Positions 18,841 to 27,500 of a DNA stretch of 64,000 bases are shown piece after piece (within the stretch, counting starts at the first letter, position 1; the number at the start of each line of letters is the position of its first letter). The notes under the pieces were generated by a model, which saw only the letters and a program-made list of their open reading frames with translations, did no database searches and was not told the DNA's origin. Made by a program: the position numbers and the translations under genes. The stretch covers positions 310,001 through 374,000 of the forward strand of contig JAHUUJ010000002.1 in the NCBI GenBank assembly GCA_019218365.1, given 5' to 3'. This DNA is from Actinomycetaceae bacterium TAE3-ERU4. Lineage in GTDB: Bacteria > Actinomycetota > Actinomycetes > Actinomycetales > Actinomycetaceae.

Positions 18841-19755
18841 ATGCGTACTCGACTAATTTTGTCCCAGGCGTTCAAGGGTCTGGCCCGCGATAAGGGAATG
18901 GCTTTGGCAATTGCCCTGGTCACTTTTGTTTCAATCCTTTTTGTGGGTGGCGGAAGTCTCCTGCGCTTACAGGTGGCTCGCTCGCAAGCACAGTGGTTTG
19001 ACGAAATCGAAGTTTCTATTTTCATGTGTGCTAAGGACGACTCAAGTGCTTCTTGCCAAGGGAAAACCGCCAGCCCGGAAGAAGTGCAGAGCGTGCGTGA
19101 GTCCTTGGAATCAACCCAGCTCAAGCCCTACGTGAAGTCTTATACCTTTGAGACTAAAGAACAGGCTTTGGCTAATCTGAAGCGTCTTTACCCGGACGTG
19201 ACAGTGGTGAAGATGGCGACCAAGGACATGATGTCGGAATCTTTCCGCGTTAAACTCGTTGATCCGCAACAGTACCGGGTGGTAACGGAAGAGTTCCAGT
19301 CACGTCCCGGAGTCGCGGTAGTTAAGGACCAACAGCAGGTAGTCCAGCCCCTGCTAAATGCCCTTAACCGAAGCGCTGCACTGGCGTGGGGACTGGCTGT
19401 AATTATGATTATTGCCGCTGTTTTGCTGATCACCACAACTATTCGACTCTTTGCGATGTCTCGGGAACGTGAGACCGCGATTATGCGCCTGGTGGGAGCC
19501 TCGAACCTGTTTATTCAAGCTCCCTTTATCCTGCAGTCGGCGATTGCCGCCCTGGTTGGTGCCGGCGCTGCCGTGGGAGCTTTGTTCGTGGGAGTGAAAG
19601 TTGTTGTTAAGACTTGGCTAGCGCCCTCGTTCCAATGGACCTCTTTTGTGGGCTATCAGGACGTGGCTTTCCTTTCGCCAATTTTGCTACTAGTTTCGTT
19701 GATTTTGGTTGCCGTAGCAGCCGGTATTTCGCTAGCTAAATACACGAAGATTTAA
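18841..19755 (+). CDS. ftsX: cell-division permease-like protein FtsX
   Basis: Membrane protein of 304 residues: short cytoplasmic N-terminus, one helix (GMALAIALVTFVSILFVG), a large extracellular domain with two Cys (FMCAKDDSSASCQ) that probably form a disulfide, then three helices in the C-terminal FtsX/MacB domain with the cytoplasmic motif RERETAIMRLVGAS. The start at 18841 is preferred over an upstream GTG inside ftsE because ggggaggt lies 3-10 nt before it and MRTRLILSQAFKGL is the usual beginning. The extracellular domain is expected to bind and activate a wall hydrolase, and the next gene is such a candidate. Confidence 0.93.
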   Translation: MRTRLILSQAFKGLARDKGMALAIALVTFVSILFVGGGSLLRLQVARSQAQWFDEIEVSIFMCAKDDSSASCQGKTASPEEVQSVRESLESTQLKPYVKSYTFETKEQALANLKRLYPDVTVVKMATKDMMSESFRVKLVDPQQYRVVTEEFQSRPGVAVVKDQQQVVQPLLNALNRSAALAWGLAVIMIIAAVLLITTTIRLFAMSRERETAIMRLVGASNLFIQAPFILQSAIAALVGAGAAVGALFVGVKVVVKTWLAPSFQWTSFVGYQDVAFLSPILLLVSLILVAVAAGISLAKYTKI

Positions 19756-19770
19756 GAAAGAGGGGTCATT

Positions 19771-21117
19771 GTGCAACGTCGTATTTCGTCTGTGTGGGCG
19801 GTCGTTTTGGCGTGCGCTTTGGCTCTTAGTGCCGCTTTATTTGTGCCCGCATACTCGGCTTTGGCCGATGATTTACGGGACAAGATTCAGACCGAACAAC
19901 AGCGTGCGCAAGCGGCTAAGGAAGCGGTAGAAAAGGCGCGTTCTCAGGTCGAGGGGGTAGACGCAAAACTCGGACAGCTATACGTTGCGCAAGCTCAGGT
20001 AGCCGCCCAGATTCCCCAAGCGCAAGAAGCGCTCTTGCAGGCCGAGTCCAAATTGGCCCAGTCCCAGCGCAAGTTGCAGGTGGTTCAAGCTCGCCTGGAA
20101 ACCGCACAAACTCGATTGGAACAGTTGAATACACAACTGGATAAGGGGCGTGACGAGGTTAATAAATCCGAACGCTCACTAGGGGAGCTAGTACGTCAGA
20201 CCTATCGCGGTGAACGTTCCTCAACAGCGATGGAACTTGTGCTGGCCGGGAAGGGGACTGCGGCGTTATCCGATTTGTCGATTGCGGCGGAGACGGTTAC
20301 CCGTCTGGAATCTAAATCTTTAATTGAAGTTCAGAACCAGCTTGCCTTGGATAAGAGCAGATCGGCTCGCCAAGAAGCGCTAACTCGTTCCGTTGATGAT
20401 TTACGCGCCGAAGCTGAAGGAGTATTAGCCGAGGCCGAAGTAGCGCGACACCAAAAGACTGCAAAGCTTAACTCGTTGGAAGAGTTGCGGAAGAAAAATG
20501 ATTCTTTACTGGCTAATCTGAACGCGAAGAAAGCAGAGTTCGAAGAAGCCGAAAAAGTTTCTCAACGGCATTTAGCAGAGGCGCAAGACCGGATTAAGAA
20601 GTTTGATGAACAACTGCGTAAGCAGCAGGAAGCCGAACGTCTTGCGGCACGCAAACGAAACCAAAGCTATAAGGGCGATCAAGGCGTAAGTACCGGCCGA
20701 GTTGGAGGAACTTCCGTCTGGGGAGCCCCGATTGGCGGACGCATGTACGTGACTTCCCCCTGGGGGTGGCGTATTCACCCGGTAACGGGAAGTCGGCGAC
20801 TACATGCGGGGGTTGACCTTTCCTCGCCCACGGGAGAAAAACAATACGCAACCCGTGACGGCGTTGTAGTGGAATCCTACTACGACTACGGGTGCGGAAA
20901 TATGGTGACCATCAGCCACGGTATTTTTGCGGGGCATAGGTGGCTTTCGCGACACTGCCACCTGAGTGCTCGTTTTGTGAGTACCGGACAGCGGGTACAC
21001 CGCGGTCAGGTAATCGGATTAACCGGATCTACCGGGCGCGTTACCGGCCCACACGTTCACTTTGAAATCATCCGCGACGGGGTAAGCGTTAACCCATGGA
21101 GCTACATAAACAATTAG
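19771..21117 (+). CDS. secreted M23 (LytM) peptidase with coiled coil, EnvC-like partner of FtsEX
   Basis: Protein of 448 residues. Signal peptide at the N-terminus (VVLACALALSAALFV, cleavage probably after the ALA of SALAD), then about 260 residues of heptad-rich coiled coil, then a C-terminal peptidase M23 domain. Zinc ligands appear intact: HAGVDLSSP (H and D) and HVHFE, with the catalytic His in SRHCHLS. It should therefore be an active endopeptidase, unlike E. coli EnvC which only activates amidases. The coiled-coil plus LytM layout and the position 15 bp behind ftsX suggest direct control by FtsEX. GTG start is chosen by the ribosome binding site aagagggg. Confidence 0.88.
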   Translation: MQRRISSVWAVVLACALALSAALFVPAYSALADDLRDKIQTEQQRAQAAKEAVEKARSQVEGVDAKLGQLYVAQAQVAAQIPQAQEALLQAESKLAQSQRKLQVVQARLETAQTRLEQLNTQLDKGRDEVNKSERSLGELVRQTYRGERSSTAMELVLAGKGTAALSDLSIAAETVTRLESKSLIEVQNQLALDKSRSARQEALTRSVDDLRAEAEGVLAEAEVARHQKTAKLNSLEELRKKNDSLLANLNAKKAEFEEAEKVSQRHLAEAQDRIKKFDEQLRKQQEAERLAARKRNQSYKGDQGVSTGRVGGTSVWGAPIGGRMYVTSPWGWRIHPVTGSRRLHAGVDLSSPTGEKQYATRDGVVVESYYDYGCGNMVTISHGIFAGHRWLSRHCHLSARFVSTGQRVHRGQVIGLTGSTGRVTGPHVHFEIIRDGVSVNPWSYINN

Positions 21118-21208
21118 TTTGTGCATTGCCGGGCAGATGAGGGCATGCTATATTTGCCTGTTCTGCGATACTGTTCTTATTTAAATGACTAGGTTGGGAG
21201 GGGTTGAG

Positions 21209-21733
21209 ATGCCTAAGGATTGGAAAAAACCGAAACCCACTGCTGCGGAAAAAGCAAAAGCCGCCGCCGATGCGCACAAGACAATTGCGCGCAATAAAAA
21301 GGCTTTGCACGACTACCACATTGAAGATTCATTCGAAGCGGGAATCGTCCTTTCGGGAACTGAGGTAAAAGCGCTACGTCAGGGACGGGCCTCGCTCAGT
21401 GAAGCCTGGGTCGAGGTAGACGGGGGTGAAATCTGGCTAATGCGCGCTAACATTCCCGAGTATGCGCAGGGAACCTGGACAAACCACGCCCCAACTCGTA
21501 AACGAAAACTGTTAATGCACCGCAGTGAAATTGTCTCTTTAGGGCAAAAAGTTACCGCTAAAGGGTACACAATTGTGCCGCTGGAACTTTACTTCATTGG
21601 CGGGCGCGTAAAGGTAAAAATTGCCCTGGCACGCGGTAAACAAGAGTGGGACAAACGCCAGGCGCTACGCGAAAAGCAAGACGCGCGCGAAGCCCAGCGG
21701 GCAATGCGAGAATACACGAGGGGAATCTCGTAA
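21209..21733 (+). CDS. smpB: SsrA-binding protein SmpB
   Basis: RNA-binding protein of 174 residues that delivers tmRNA to stalled ribosomes. Conserved elements: YHIEDSFEAGIVLSGTEVKALRQGRASLSEAW and the C-terminal basic tail with KQEWDKRQALREKQDAREAQR. An ATG 24 bp upstream is in frame, but the 21209 ATG has the ribosome binding site gggagggg at 21198-21205, so it is chosen. The N-terminal ~30 residues are a Lys/Ala-rich extension. ssrA lies 73 bp downstream, the usual actinobacterial order. Confidence 0.95.
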   Translation: MPKDWKKPKPTAAEKAKAAADAHKTIARNKKALHDYHIEDSFEAGIVLSGTEVKALRQGRASLSEAWVEVDGGEIWLMRANIPEYAQGTWTNHAPTRKRKLLMHRSEIVSLGQKVTAKGYTIVPLELYFIGGRVKVKIALARGKQEWDKRQALREKQDAREAQRAMREYTRGIS

Positions 21734-21806
21734 ATTATTGTATAGTGCCAAAAATGGTGCTATCGTGTAAAGTCCGCATCGGCGGAAGTTGTTAATCAAC
21801 TAAATA

Positions 21807-22180
21807 GGGGATGATCGGTTTCGACGACGGTTGTCGATTGAAGGGAAGCGGGTCGAGGATGTACAGTCACCTCGTTAACGATCTGTGCGAAACAATAGGT
21901 GCCGATAACAACCGCACCGACTTCGCTCTGGCCGCCTGAGCCATCGAGCGCTAAAAAGTCCGTCACCCTAGGAGTGCTTTCGGCCTAGGTGCTGGCGTCG
22001 TTTAGAGAGCCACTGGGACTTTGCATTGTTGCCGTGTAAAGTCCGAGATTTAGGTAACTGAGCTTGTCAGGAGACGTTGTTTACGCGAGTCCTGGAGCTG
22101 AGAAAATCCAAAGTAAACTGCACCCGGAGAAGACTTCAGGGCCAATCGCCGGACCGGGGTTCGATTCCCCGCATCTCCAC
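21807..22180 (+). ncRNA. ssrA: transfer-messenger RNA (tmRNA)
   Basis: The 5' end GGGGATG pairs with CATCTCC at 22172-22178 (one G-U), forming the tRNA-like acceptor stem; ggttcgattcc at 22158-22168 is the T-arm. The terminal CCA is not fully encoded (A then C). The tag reading frame begins with GCC at 21901 and encodes ADNNRTDFALAA followed by TGA (21937-21939), a typical tag with the ALAA protease-recognition end. The gene sits directly after smpB. Confidence 0.95.
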
Positions 22181-22254
22181 TTTTAAGCCCCCGTTACCGT
22201 AATGGTAGCGGGGGTTAAGCTTTTTTGGAGGGTTTGATGCTTGCTCTATTTTTC
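22179..22254 (+). repeat. ssrA 3'-flank repeat, copy 1 (contains terminator hairpin)
   Basis: Begins at the last bases of tmRNA with acttttaag, then the hairpin cccccgttaccgtaatggtagcggggg and a T run, then gatgctt and tatttttct. A diverged copy is found at 23727-23800. The hairpin (about 22188-22216) is the tmRNA terminator. Confidence 0.8.
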
Positions 22255-22308
22255 TGCTTGGTCTGGGTTTTCTAGGGTGATTGTGTTTTAGCTACTGGGA
22301 ATTAAGCG

Positions 22309-23616
22309 ATGTATGATTCGTTTATGTTGAGATTTGCGAAGAAATGCCCGTACTTATTTCAATTGCTGCTTTCGTTCGCTATAACGCTAATCATCACTGT
22401 GTTTTACCTGCTTTCCCACCTGTCTTTAACAGACATTAATCGTGCTCCTAGCGGAGAGAATGTTTATTTTCTGCTAGTTTTTGGGCCAATCATTTTGATT
22501 CTGTTTTCGCTGTTTTGTGTTTATCCAGTGGTGTTGTTGGGGTATCAGTTGCTTTTGTTTGCACGAACCCTACGGTGGGATTCCCGGCAGCCTTATCGAC
22601 CTGGATATGACACGTGGGTACTTGTTTTCCTTGCTGCATGTGAGGTGATTTATCTCAGCGTCGCGAAAGATGTCGTGTTTTCGGCTGGTTGGCGGGTGCA
22701 ATTACAGAACTCGCAGCGTCATTCGCCGATTTCTCCCAGTTACTATCTATGGATTTTTCTTCTTGTCTTGCTTTGCCTGTTGGCGTTTTATGCACTATGG
22801 CTAAAGCCAGTTGATAAGTTGCCGCCTCTCATTCCAGTCGTGGCTATTGGGGTACTCTATACCTCCACTGTTTATGGTGTCGTGTGGACAATACAGATTT
22901 ACGAGTACCGCAGGCTTGCGGATTTGTATCTACTGATTCCCATTGCTGTGTTTATGTTGATTGTGGCTAGAACAATCGCTATTACCGTGCGGATATACAC
23001 GTTAGATGTAGATCGATCCAAGAAAGTTGAAACTAATTCGATACTCGCTCGCCTCAACTGCTATGTGGTGCAAGCGAAAACCTGGCCCGTGCTGGCTTTC
23101 TTCATAGCTTTACCGGTGTTGGGGCTGGTTTATGCGATATTGATGTTGCTAGGACAAGGCCCTCATGCGCTTATCAGGGCATTTACAGATACCAGTGGGT
23201 GGGCTTTGTCGCAGCAAACCTCACCGCCAAATGTGTTCCATGATGAGCACTATCTTTGCACTGTCGCTGCGGGTGGGCATAAGAAACTTGTTAAACCAAT
23301 TCGTGGGGGAATCCGCCACGGACACCCAGTAGTGGTGAATCGGCAACTGTTGGTAGCTAATGCTTTTGAACAGGTGATTTTCGACCGACTACCTCGTACC
23401 CACCGAATAATTCGTCATTTCTATGACCGATATGGTTTTAATCTGGCGAAACATATCAGAACAAAATGGGCAGCCGATATCGTTTGGGTAGCGATGAAGC
23501 CGCTAGAGTGGGTTTTTCTCACCGTTATTTACCTTTGCGTACGTCATCCCGAAGACCTCATTGCCATGCAATACACGGGTATCCACTATCGAAAACTCAA
23601 CGATTTGAACAGATAA
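22309..23616 (+). CDS. polytopic membrane protein of unknown function (DUF6688-like)
   Basis: Protein of 435 residues. About seven or eight hydrophobic helices occupy residues 15-290, followed by a soluble C-terminal domain of ~140 residues with conserved-looking motifs: HYLCTVAAGGHKKLVKPIR, GIRHGHPVVVNRQLLVANAFEQ, FYDRYGFNLAKHI and PLEWVFLTVIYL. The C-terminal half recalls an uncharacterised family annotated DUF6688 in other phyla; this match is from memory. ATG at 22309 is used; a second Met at 22324 is possible. The gene stands alone between two copies of the ssrA-flank repeat, which suggests acquisition as a unit. No function can be given. Confidence 0.65.
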   Translation: MYDSFMLRFAKKCPYLFQLLLSFAITLIITVFYLLSHLSLTDINRAPSGENVYFLLVFGPIILILFSLFCVYPVVLLGYQLLLFARTLRWDSRQPYRPGYDTWVLVFLAACEVIYLSVAKDVVFSAGWRVQLQNSQRHSPISPSYYLWIFLLVLLCLLAFYALWLKPVDKLPPLIPVVAIGVLYTSTVYGVVWTIQIYEYRRLADLYLLIPIAVFMLIVARTIAITVRIYTLDVDRSKKVETNSILARLNCYVVQAKTWPVLAFFIALPVLGLVYAILMLLGQGPHALIRAFTDTSGWALSQQTSPPNVFHDEHYLCTVAAGGHKKLVKPIRGGIRHGHPVVVNRQLLVANAFEQVIFDRLPRTHRIIRHFYDRYGFNLAKHIRTKWAADIVWVAMKPLEWVFLTVIYLCVRHPEDLIAMQYTGIHYRKLNDLNR

Positions 23617-23726
23617 CCTGCTACGCCCAGAGGGCATCAATGCAACAATAAGTCTTACGAAAGCAACGTGACAAGTAGTAGATGATCCCGACAACTACGA
23701 AGTTCGACACGTGCCCCCTGAACTTT

Positions 23727-23800
23727 ACTTTTAAGCCCCGTTACCGTAATGATAGCGGGGTTAAGTTTTTTTGGGGGGGGGATGCTTCTCCTTATTTTTG
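23727..23800 (+). repeat. ssrA 3'-flank repeat, copy 2 (contains terminator hairpin)
   Basis: Same order as copy 1: acttttaag, hairpin ccccgttaccgtaatgatagcgggg, T run, gatgctt, ttattttt. About 75 bp of clear but imperfect similarity, 1548 bp from copy 1. Just upstream, ttcgacacgtgcccc may be a decayed trace of the tmRNA T-arm sequence ttcgattcccc. The hairpin can terminate both the membrane gene and the convergent lipoprotein gene, whose stop codon lies in the repeat. Confidence 0.75.
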
Positions 23801-24307
23801 TATTTTTTCTTTGAACACTGCTACTTCTGATTTAGTGGCATCGACAATCTCAAAGGAGAAAGTTTCCTGTGACGTTTGGTTTAAACGAGGTGGAGAAAAC
23901 GAGTTTACTTGCCCAGGGCCGCACTTACCCTCTGCAATGTTTTTCCCATTCTTGTACAAGATGAACTTACCTGATTTGCTATTACAAACGGGAATAAACG
24001 TTGCCTCATTGATTTCTGACCAATTGATGGAAACTTCACCTTTTAATGAGGTGAAAGATTCCCACTCGCTGTTAATGGTGGCGTATTTTTCCGCATTTTC
24101 CTTCTGTAGGTACTCTTTAACACCTCCTTCGCGTGGATTAGTATGAATCTCTTCGTCGAGATTCTTGGGAAGGGTAGTAGACTTTTCAGTAGTTGTTTTT
24201 TCTGGAGAAGCTAGCGCGTTCTTCTCGTCGGTGTTACCTTGAGCGGTGCAACCACTTAGAGAGAAAAGCAAAGCCGATATAATCACATATTTCTTACAAC
24301 GTTCCAT
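23792..24307 (-). CDS. putative lipoprotein, function unknown
   Basis: Protein of 171 residues with a lipoprotein signal peptide: MERCKKYVIISALLFSLSGCTAQ, lipobox LSGC, predicted lipidated Cys20. A Thr/Lys/Glu-rich linker follows, then a domain of ~120 residues with a Cys pair (FIPVCNSKSGKFI and AEGKCGPGQ) that could form a disulfide. I do not recognise the domain. It is transcribed toward the membrane gene and shares the intervening hairpin. A plus-strand frame across the same stretch lacks any such features and is taken as a shadow. Confidence 0.65.
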   Translation of the reverse strand: MERCKKYVIISALLFSLSGCTAQGNTDEKNALASPEKTTTEKSTTLPKNLDEEIHTNPREGGVKEYLQKENAEKYATINSEWESFTSLKGEVSINWSEINEATFIPVCNSKSGKFILYKNGKNIAEGKCGPGQVNSFSPPRLNQTSQETFSFEIVDATKSEVAVFKEKIQK

Positions 24308-24596
24308 AGTTCATTTTAATAGATTAAATAGAGATTTGTAACACATATATGCTTTGTTAAATAACTGTTGTAATGAAGGGGAAGGAGACAACGGAAAGGG
24401 GAAAGTTTCCCTACTTGATATCTCCGAAAGATCCTAAAACACTTCTAGTTTGCTATTCCCAGGAGGGCAGGTACAGCAAAATAAGAATGATTACGCCCAA
24501 TAGGGCTAACTAGAGTGCATAGGTAAAACTGGCATAAGTTTTTAGAAAACCTAGCGATAAATAAAGCGTCGAGCAGTTGCGTGCCCGTAATGCAGA
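24308..24596. other. AT-rich spacer between lipoprotein and restriction gene
   Basis: No open frame of note, no tRNA and no clear hairpin terminator. It must contain the lipoprotein promoter (minus strand) and the 3' end signals of the restriction gene. Possible remnant DNA; nothing recognised. Confidence 0.5.
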
Positions 24597-27500
24597 TTAT
24601 TTTTCGGTAATCTCGAAGGTGGGTAGTTGTGAGACTATCTTCTGGGTTTCTAGCGACACCGTAACCAGACGTTTAATCAAATCCACGATGTAGTCGGGTT
24701 TCCCAATTTCAAGGCAGTAGTCATTGGGATCATTCCTAATTCCCGATTTCTTATCTACTGTTACCCGGTATCGGTCAACTACCCAATCTAATGGGGATCG
24801 ACCGTTAACTTGGTAGTCTTGTGCGGCCTCGGGAATCCCGTGCAGAGTTAGGTACTCGTTGTATTTCAGGGAAGTGCGTTCGGTACGTTTCAGCCAGGTG
24901 GGTTTAGTTACCTGATAGCGTTGTGATAAATCTTTTGGAACGTCTAGTTTCCAATCCTCTATCAAGCTGTAGGGCTCGACTTGTTCGTAGTTCACATGCA
25001 GGTCAGCTAGTTCCCGTCCCGAGTTTGCGTATTCCCAAAATTCTAGGCACTTGGGGATACGCGGTAGCATCTTCTTCAAATCTGCTTCATACCGGGAACG
25101 ATAATCGGGATGGTGCAGTAGAGCGTAGATATAGAAGAAAATATCTTCCTTGCCGATGCTTTGGTCTTGATAGTGCTGGCGGTAGGCTCTCAGAGTAGCA
25201 TCAGTGATATTATCGCGACGTGCGTATCCATCTAGTTGTTGTGGTATTTGCTCTCCTATAGGACGAGAGAAATCAAACGGAGCAGATGGGGCAAACTCGT
25301 CATCGACGTTGGTAACAGTATCCCCGAATAAGTCCAGTTCTCCCTCAGCCGGAGACTCTTGTTTCTCCCACGTAAATAGGGAGAAAAATATGCTAGCAGA
25401 CAGAATATTCAAATCGGGGATTTCTGCAACTGCCAGATGGCTCCAGTTTTTCCTGTAATCTCCAGTTGTTGTAATGCCGATATTACGGTGTGCGGGGGTT
25501 GGGAACAACTGTGGTAATTGGTAGACCATGTCATTCATAGTTCTGTTGAAATAGACTGTATGCTTGCAGAACGGACGATAAATTGCCTGTATAAGAGACT
25601 CAAAGTTAAACCGATGAACTAACTTTTTATCCAAATCTTTGAACAGTTGCCTATTCCAAGAGACTCGATTGGGATCCGTATCTACAGTTTTAGACGTGGA
25701 GCCTGCTTGGACCTCGGCATTGTAGTTGGAAATCATTCGTTCTATATTGGTGGCAACAGCATCATGGCTGAAGTTATAACACCATGCATCACGGTTGGTC
25801 TTTAAGCCTCCAGAGTAGTTACGGAAGATTCCTTGTGTGTGTTCTTTGCCTTTGGTGGTTTTGTCTCCAATGGGTTGGTAGGTGACGTATTTTTCGTCGC
25901 GTTGGTTTATCCAGTCTCCCGCTTCGTTCGGTTTAATAATCTGGAAATCCGTGCCGGATAGCGAGGCTTGTCTAGTGAGGGTGTCGAGTTTTTCTTGCCG
26001 GGTGGCGTAGTCGGCAATCTCTGCATAGTGGATGGTAGCTGGCCCTATGTGATGTTTTGTTTTCACCAGTACCGTGATTGCTACACCGGTCATGATATTG
26101 AAGACGTTGCCCCCTTCGAGCTTGGCTGTTTCGCCCATTTTCCCGCGAACTCCACCACGTAGGTTATAGATGAAGATATCGCTGAATTCGTTTTGCCAGG
26201 TTAGGCGTACTCCATCGGCGGTGTTGCCGTCTATGAATGAGTTGTTGGAGACAAAGGCGATAATGCCGTGGTCGCCGATACGGTCGGTTGCCCAGCGTAG
26301 CGCCCGGTAGTAGGAGTCGTAGAGGCTGTTTTTGTTGGTTCCGGTTGATTTGTTGGCATAGGTGTCTTCGATACGTTGATCTAGTACGGGATATTTTAGG
26401 TTTTGGTTATTGTCATTGGCGCTTGTTTGTCCTGCACTGTAGGGCGGGTTCATCATAATGACTCGGATAGGGGCTTGTTTTTGGCGTTTCGCGCGTTCTA
26501 GATTCTCATCGAAACCTGGTGTGTCTTCTAGGGTGGTGCCGTCGGCTTCGTACAACTGGAACGTATCAGTTAGGCTGATGCCTTCGAACTCTACGTACCC
26601 ATTATCGTGGCCTTGTTCTTTCCGTATTTCACGGTAAACGGATTCGATGTTGATGCTGGCGATGTAGTAGGACAGCAGGACAATTTCGTTCGCAAAGATC
26701 TCGTGCTTGTACTTGTACTCCAACTGCTCTGGGGTGATCAGGCCTGATTGCAGTAGGCGGGAAACAAAAGTACCGGTGCCAACAAAAGGTTCAATCAAAG
26801 CTACGCCCGGTTCGCCTAGAGTTTTCCCGAAGGCAGTTTGTAAGGCGTCATTAGCGGAATGAATAATGTAGTCCACAACCTCGACTGGGGTAAATACAAT
26901 ACCCAGCCGGTCTGCCATATTGGGGAAGGCTTTGGAAAAGAACTTATCGAACAAAGTCAGCATAATTTGCTGCTTACCTGCCAGATTATCCACCTGCTTG
27001 ATTCGTTCAACCATGGCGGTATAGAACTTTTCGAGCGGTCGGCGTTCTTTTTCAAAGACCTCATTATCTGCCAGACGATCAACAATTGACTGCATTGCCT
27101 GAGAAACTGGGTTTTGTTGCGTGAACTGTTGATCATCAAACATCGCATCAAACAATGGTTTGGTAATCAGATGCTGGGCCAGCATCTCCACAGCTTGAGC
27201 GTTGTCAATGTTTGGGTTCAAGGTTTGCTGTAGGGCGTCGACAAAGTACAGGAAATCGTCTTTATGCTGCTGTTCTTCCAGCAGGTGCTCAATCAGGTTG
27301 ATATAGCGGTTGGCGATGTCAGCAATGTCCTTGGACCAATCATCCCAATACAGTCGTGAACCGACTTTCTTGACGATACGAGAATAGACGGCATCTTTCC
27401 ATTCTTCAGGAGGGAAGGTGATTACCATCTGGGTTCCCTTGTTCGGGGGAGTAGATGATGCAGTAGGTGATTCTCCACCAGATTCTCCACCAGATTCTTC

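Noticed and set aside
23682-24146. Plus-strand frame of 154 codons opposite the lipoprotein
   Set aside because: The minus strand has a textbook lipobox signal peptide and start; the plus frame runs through the repeat hairpin and shows no features.
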